NCBI RefSeq assembly: GCF_020687545.1
Contig: NZ_JAJEQX010000024.1
Span: 1 to 64,000, forward strand
Length of the DNA: 64,000 nucleotides
Source: Ruminococcus turbiniformis
GTDB taxonomy: Bacteria > Bacillota > Clostridia > Lachnospirales > Lachnospiraceae
Direction of reading: 5' to 3'
The translations under genes and the position numbers were made by a program. How positions within the stretch are numbered: the first letter of the stretch is position 1; every line of letters begins with the position of its first letter. The notes under the pieces are model-generated. The model worked only from the letters and a program-made list of their open reading frames with translations, searched no databases and was not told the origin of the DNA. Shown here one piece after another: positions 60,560 to 64,000 of the stretch.

Positions 60560-61258
60560 ATGAAAAAGAAGGCGGGGGTTATACTGCTTATGGCAGTTCT
60601 GGCAGCAGTCATGCTGATATGCCACAGCGCGGGGCAGCGGCTTTTGGAAGGAGTGAAAAAGACCAGCGAGACGTCGGGAAGAGCGGGGCGCATGTCGGAT
60701 CAGCTCGTTGTTCTGGACCCGGGCCACGGCGGCATGGACTGCGGAAAGCAGGGAGTGAACGGAATTGAAGAAAAAGAAGTAAATTTAAAAATTTCGTTGC
60801 AAATAAAAGAGATTCTTAAAAAGGAAAATATTGACGTTGTTCTCACGAGGGAAGATGATGACCGGCTTGCAGATACACAGCGGGCGGATCTGGAAGAACG
60901 CGTCAGCATCATGAATACGCTAAAACCGGATCTTGCGGTCAGTATTCATCAGAACAGTTACAGTGATGCGGGCGTAAAGGGAGCGCAGGTGTTTTATTAT
61001 GAAGGTTCAGAAGCCGGGGAGGAAGCTGCCGGGGCAGTACAGGAGAAACTCAATCAGATTGACCCGAAGAAGGCGCGGGAAGTGAAGGCAAACAGCACAT
61101 ATTATATACTGAAAAATGCGGATGTTCCGGTGATTATCGCGGAGTGCGGATTCTTAAGCAACCCGGAGGAAGCAGAACTGCTTGCTGAAGAAGAATACCA
61201 GCGGACAGTGGCCGAGGCAGTGGCCTCGGGAGTGGTGCTCTGGCTGAACGGTAAATAG
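60560..61258 (+). CDS. cwlD: N-acetylmuramoyl-L-alanine amidase (CwlD-like)
   Basis: 232 aa. One N-terminal membrane helix or signal (GVILLMAVLAAVMLICHSAG), then the Amidase_3 domain: zinc ligands in VVLDPGHGGMD (His), EEKEVNLKIS (Glu) and SIHQNSY (His), and the catalytic Glu in IIAECGFLSNPEEA. CwlD with PdaA makes muramic-delta-lactam in the spore cortex; the size and membrane anchor fit CwlD. GGAGG precedes the ATG. Confidence 0.85.
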   Translation: MKKKAGVILLMAVLAAVMLICHSAGQRLLEGVKKTSETSGRAGRMSDQLVVLDPGHGGMDCGKQGVNGIEEKEVNLKISLQIKEILKKENIDVVLTREDDDRLADTQRADLEERVSIMNTLKPDLAVSIHQNSYSDAGVKGAQVFYYEGSEAGEEAAGAVQEKLNQIDPKKAREVKANSTYYILKNADVPVIIAECGFLSNPEEAELLAEEEYQRTVAEAVASGVVLWLNGK

Positions 61259-61288
61259 GAGTTTTTTTTTACATTAAATAATGGTATA

Positions 61289-62824
61289 ATGAAATTCATG
61301 GAGACAAAAATAAAAAAGATAGATAAAAACAAAATAGATCAAAACATAATAGAGGAAGCAGGGAAACTTCTGCGGGACGGGTGCCTTGTGGCATTCCCGA
61401 CAGAGACTGTCTATGGCCTCGGCGCCGATGCGCTGCAGGAGGAAGCGGCAAGAAAGACTTATGAGGCAAAGGGGCGTCCGTCTGACAATCCGCTGATTGT
61501 ACACATTGCGGATTATGAAGACCTGAGAAAGATAGCGGTAAATATTCCCGCGGAAACAGATATTCTGGCCTCTCATTTCTGGCCGGGCCCTCTGACGATG
61601 ATTTTTGAGAAGAGTGATATCGTTCCATACGGGACAACAGGAGGGCTCGACACAGTGGCGGTGCGGATGCCGGTGGATCCGATTGCGCAGGCGCTGATCC
61701 GTGCTGCGGGCGGTTTCGTGTCGGCGCCCAGTGCCAATACATCGGGGCGTCCGAGTCCGACGACGGCAGAGCATGTGAGAGAGGATCTTGACGGCAGGAT
61801 TGATATGATTCTTGACGGCGGAACCGTAGATATCGGTCTGGAATCTACGATTCTTGATATGACAGTCAGTCCTCCGATGATACTGAGGCCGGGAGCAATC
61901 ACTTCGGAAATGTTCGAGGAGGTCATCGGGCCGGTGAGCGTGGATGAGACGCTTCTCGGGGATGAGAGCGACAAGGCGCCGAAAGCTCCGGGAATGAAGT
62001 ACAGACATTACGCACCGAAGGCGAAACTGATGATTGTAGAAGGGGATATCCGCGAGGAGATCCTGGCGATCCGTCAGCTTGCCTATGCTGCGCACAGGGA
62101 AGGGAAAAAAGTCGGGATTATTGCGACAAACGAGACGGTTCCCTTCTATAAATACGGTACAGTAAAAAATGTGGGAACCCGGGAGAACGAGAAGACGATA
62201 GCGCACGGTCTGTACCGGGTGCTGCGTGAGTTTGACGATGAAGACGTAGAGGAGATATACAGCGAATCGTTTGCCGCGCAGGGAATTGGAAAAGCGATTA
62301 TGAACCGTCTGGAGAAAGCCGCGGGCCATCTTCGGATTCCGGCGTCGGCGGTGGTGAAGCAGCAGAAATACCGGAGTATCATTTTCGTGAGCGGTACGGA
62401 TGCTGCCAGAGGGCCCATGGCTGCGGAACTGTTAAGGCATTATGATCTGAAACAGGAGTACGTGATCCACTCGAGAGGTATGGTCGTTCTGTTCCCGGAA
62501 CCTGTCAACCAGAAAGTAGAGGCGATTATGAAGAGCGCACAGATGACGCTGGAAGGGCATGTGTCCCGCCAGTTTGAAGCGGATAATATGCAGGAAGATG
62601 CGCTGATTCTCACGCTGGATACGGCTCAGAAAGAAAAAATTCTCGGTGAGTATGGCGGGGAAGGAAATGTGTACACTCTGAATGAATTTATCGGAGATGA
62701 GAGAGAGATTCCCAATCCGTACGGCGGACCGCTGTCTGCGTACGGAGAATGTTTTGAGGTACTGAGCCGGCTGATTGCCAGGCTCGCAGAAAAACTTGAT
62801 TCACTTGCGGAGGAGGAAAAATGA
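61289..62824 (+). CDS. Threonylcarbamoyl-AMP synthase fused to a pseudo-phosphatase domain
   Basis: 511 aa. Residues about 15-215 are the YrdC/Sua5 domain ([28 protein letters not shown]), which makes threonylcarbamoyl-AMP for tRNA t6A. About 240-350 is the Sua5 domain. The last 150 residues resemble a low-molecular-weight protein phosphatase (YwlE type), but the nucleophile loop reads [13 protein letters not shown] with Ser368 instead of Cys, and the general acid loop reads EIPNPYGG with Asn476 for Asp. The ATG at 61289 or 61298 may be the start; neither has a good ribosome binding site. upp overlaps by 4 bp. Confidence 0.85.
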   Translation: MKFMETKIKKIDKNKIDQNIIEEAGKLLRDGCLVAFPTETVYGLGADALQEEAARKTYEAKGRPSDNPLIVHIADYEDLRKIAVNIPAETDILASHFWPGPLTMIFEKSDIVPYGTTGGLDTVAVRMPVDPIAQALIRAAGGFVSAPSANTSGRPSPTTAEHVREDLDGRIDMILDGGTVDIGLESTILDMTVSPPMILRPGAITSEMFEEVIGPVSVDETLLGDESDKAPKAPGMKYRHYAPKAKLMIVEGDIREEILAIRQLAYAAHREGKKVGIIATNETVPFYKYGTVKNVGTRENEKTIAHGLYRVLREFDDEDVEEIYSESFAAQGIGKAIMNRLEKAAGHLRIPASAVVKQQKYRSIIFVSGTDAARGPMAAELLRHYDLKQEYVIHSRGMVVLFPEPVNQKVEAIMKSAQMTLEGHVSRQFEADNMQEDALILTLDTAQKEKILGEYGGEGNVYTLNEFIGDEREIPNPYGGPLSAYGECFEVLSRLIARLAEKLDSLAEEEK

Positions 62825-63453
62825 CAGGGAAAATTACAGTGATGGACCACCCGCTGATCGCACATAAGATCAGCTACATCAGACAGGAGAACGTAGGCAC
62901 GAAAGAGTTCCGGGAAGTGATCGGCGAGATTGCGCAGCTTATGTGTTATGAAGCCACGAGAGATCTGAAGACGCGTGATGTGCGGATTCAGACGCCGATT
63001 GCGGAGATGACAGGGAAGACGCTTGACGGAAAGAAACTTGCGATTGTTCCGATTCTCAGGGCGGGACTCGGTATGGTAGACGGAATGCTGTCTCTCATTC
63101 CGGCGGCCAAGGTGGGACATATCGGGCTTTACCGGGATCCGGAGACTCTCGAACCGATAGAATATTACTGCAAACTCCCGGCAGACTGCGGCGACAGAGA
63201 AGTGTTTGTTGTGGATCCGATGCTGGCGACAGGAGGATCCAGCGTGGCAGCGATCAGAATGTTGAAAGAAAAAGGCGTGAAACATATCCGTTTCTTATGT
63301 ATTATTGCGGCACCGGAGGGTGTGAAGCGCATGCAGGAGGAGCATCCGGACGTAGATATCTATATTGGTGCTCTGGATGAGAAGCTGAACGATCACGGCT
63401 ATATTGTGCCGGGACTCGGAGATGCGGGCGACCGTATATTTGGTACAAAATAG
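62821..63453 (+). CDS. upp: Uracil phosphoribosyltransferase
   Basis: 210 aa, full length. The PRPP loop [20 protein letters not shown] and the uracil-binding end [20 protein letters not shown] are as in other Upp proteins. It makes UMP from uracil and PRPP. Its start overlaps the Sua5 fusion stop (ATGA), and the dCMP deaminase gene follows, grouping pyrimidine salvage here. Confidence 0.95.
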   Translation: MTGKITVMDHPLIAHKISYIRQENVGTKEFREVIGEIAQLMCYEATRDLKTRDVRIQTPIAEMTGKTLDGKKLAIVPILRAGLGMVDGMLSLIPAAKVGHIGLYRDPETLEPIEYYCKLPADCGDREVFVVDPMLATGGSSVAAIRMLKEKGVKHIRFLCIIAAPEGVKRMQEEHPDVDIYIGALDEKLNDHGYIVPGLGDAGDRIFGTK

Positions 63454-63462
63454 GATGATCCG

Positions 63463-63496
63463 GATTCCTGACTGAGACAGGATTATGTCAGGAATC
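63463..63496 (+). other. Hairpin between upp and the dCMP deaminase gene
   Basis: GATTCCTGAC (63463-63472) pairs with GTCAGGAATC (63487-63496), without a T-run. It may be an mRNA stability element or a weak terminator. Confidence 0.45.
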
Positions 63497-63536
63497 GGGG
63501 AAAATATAATATATAAGGATAAAGGAGCTGAGGCCG

Positions 63537-64000
63537 ATGTCGGAGAAAAGAACGGATTACCTGTCCTGGGATGAATATTTTATGGGAGTGGCAATGCTTT
63601 CGGGGATGAGATCGAAGGATCCGAATACCCAGGTGGGCTGCTGCATAGTGAGTCAGGATAATAAGATTCTGTCGATGGGATACAACGGTTTTCCGATCGG
63701 CTGTTCCGATGATGAATTTCCCTGGGCGCGGGATGGAGAAGACCCGCTGGAGACGAAGTATGTATATTCAACGCACAGTGAGCTGAATGCGATACTGAAT
63801 TACAGTGGAGGCAGCCTTGCCGGTGCAAAGCTTTATGTTTCGCTTTTTCCGTGCAACGAGTGCGCGAAGGCAATTATACAGTCGGGGATCAGAGAAGTGA
63901 TCTACGACTGCGACAAGTATGCGGACACCCCCAGTGTGAAAGCGTCCAAAAGGATGATGGATGCGGCCGGCGTGAGATATCATCAGTACCATCGGTCGAA
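63537..64000 (+). CDS. dCMP deaminase-family protein, cut by the window end
   Basis: 154 codons are visible with no stop. The zinc site of cytidine/deoxycytidylate deaminases is present: H-S-E in YSTHSELNAILN and PCNEC in SLFPCNECAKAI. The pattern with MGYNGFPIGCSDDE and IYDCDKYAD matches dCMP deaminase (ComEB/Dcd-type), which makes dUMP for thymidylate synthesis. AAAGGAG lies about 9 nt before the ATG at 63537. It probably shares a transcript with upp. Confidence 0.85.
   Translation, partial: MSEKRTDYLSWDEYFMGVAMLSGMRSKDPNTQVGCCIVSQDNKILSMGYNGFPIGCSDDEFPWARDGEDPLETKYVYSTHSELNAILNYSGGSLAGAKLYVSLFPCNECAKAIIQSGIREVIYDCDKYADTPSVKASKRMMDAAGVRYHQYHRS

Overview
The window looks like chromosomal DNA of a gut Firmicute of the Lachnospiraceae (Clostridium cluster XIVa) type. 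The evidence is a T-box before ileS, an adjacent spoIID and spoIIQ pair, a cwlD-type amidase beside a GH18 spore-lytic-type hydrolase, a perR gene with two rubrerythrins, strong AGGAGG-type ribosome binding sites, and canonical TTGACA/TATAAT promoters. It divides into an accessory part (about 1-22.6 kb) and a compact housekeeping part (about 22.7-64 kb).

Accessory part. 1-5 kb is a scrapyard of mobile-element pieces: a truncated PIN-like gene, an intact ORF6N-domain gene with three matching operator-like dyads, an integrase without its N-terminus, the tail of an ABC permease, the head of an ABC ATPase, Cna-B/SpaA domains, the tail of a VirD4-type coupling protein and the head of a small HTH gene. 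5-12.5 kb is a richer-G+C module: an XRE repressor coupled to a membrane LuxR-type regulator, two small proteins, two related sortase-substrate surface proteins and a class B sortase that is cut off after its catalytic His. 12.5-14.3 kb holds Tn554-like recombinase and DUF6262 pieces and a transglycosylase fragment. 14.4-20.3 kb is a minus-strand catabolic cluster (PucR regulator, fused FMN/4Fe-4S/FAD oxidoreductase, SDR dehydrogenase, truncated GcvT-like protein). It is cut by a second copy of the ORF6N gene end. At 20620-20664 lies the 3' 45 nt of a tRNA-Arg(CCT), the kind of target duplicated by tyrosine integrases, followed by an IS1634-type transposase. The accessory part therefore probably ends here.

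Housekeeping part. 22.7-32.9 kb: an rRNA/tRNA methyltransferase, a conserved 33-aa peptide, a PD-(D/E)XK protein coupled to a WYL regulator, a cupin, a dead nucleoside phosphorylase, thpR, phosphoglucomutase, D-lyxose/mannose isomerase and a rubredoxin-glutamate synthase protein. 31.2-36.5 kb: a sucrose operon (LacI regulator, PTS IIBCA, sucrose-6-phosphate hydrolase) with an operator-flanked promoter. 36.6-42 kb: a DD-carboxypeptidase, then a divergent metal-resistance locus (arsR-araC against an HMA chaperone and P-type ATPase). 42.4-50.6 kb: an Rpn-like nuclease, T-box-ileS, glycogen phosphorylase and a membrane protein. 50.6-52.5 kb: spoIID-spoIIQ. 53-54.7 kb: the peroxide-stress genes. 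55-64 kb: an NlpC/P60 hydrolase, a DUF1858 protein, mecA, spore and cell-wall lytic enzymes, a Sua5-pseudophosphatase fusion, upp and a dCMP deaminase that runs off the end.

The most unusual item is in the ileS leader: two 138-bp inverted copies of an element (43706-43843 and 43979-44116). They are collinear without gaps and differ by compensatory base changes in several stems, which points to a selected structured RNA or DNA element. Other points worth a look are the TTTGAGGT-N11-ACCTCAAA triplet at the ORF6N gene, three perfect DnaA boxes at 56349-56420, a terminator that contains the spoIID Shine-Dalgarno, and the Sua5 fusion whose phosphatase domain has lost both catalytic residues. All protein identifications come from reading motifs; no database search was run.
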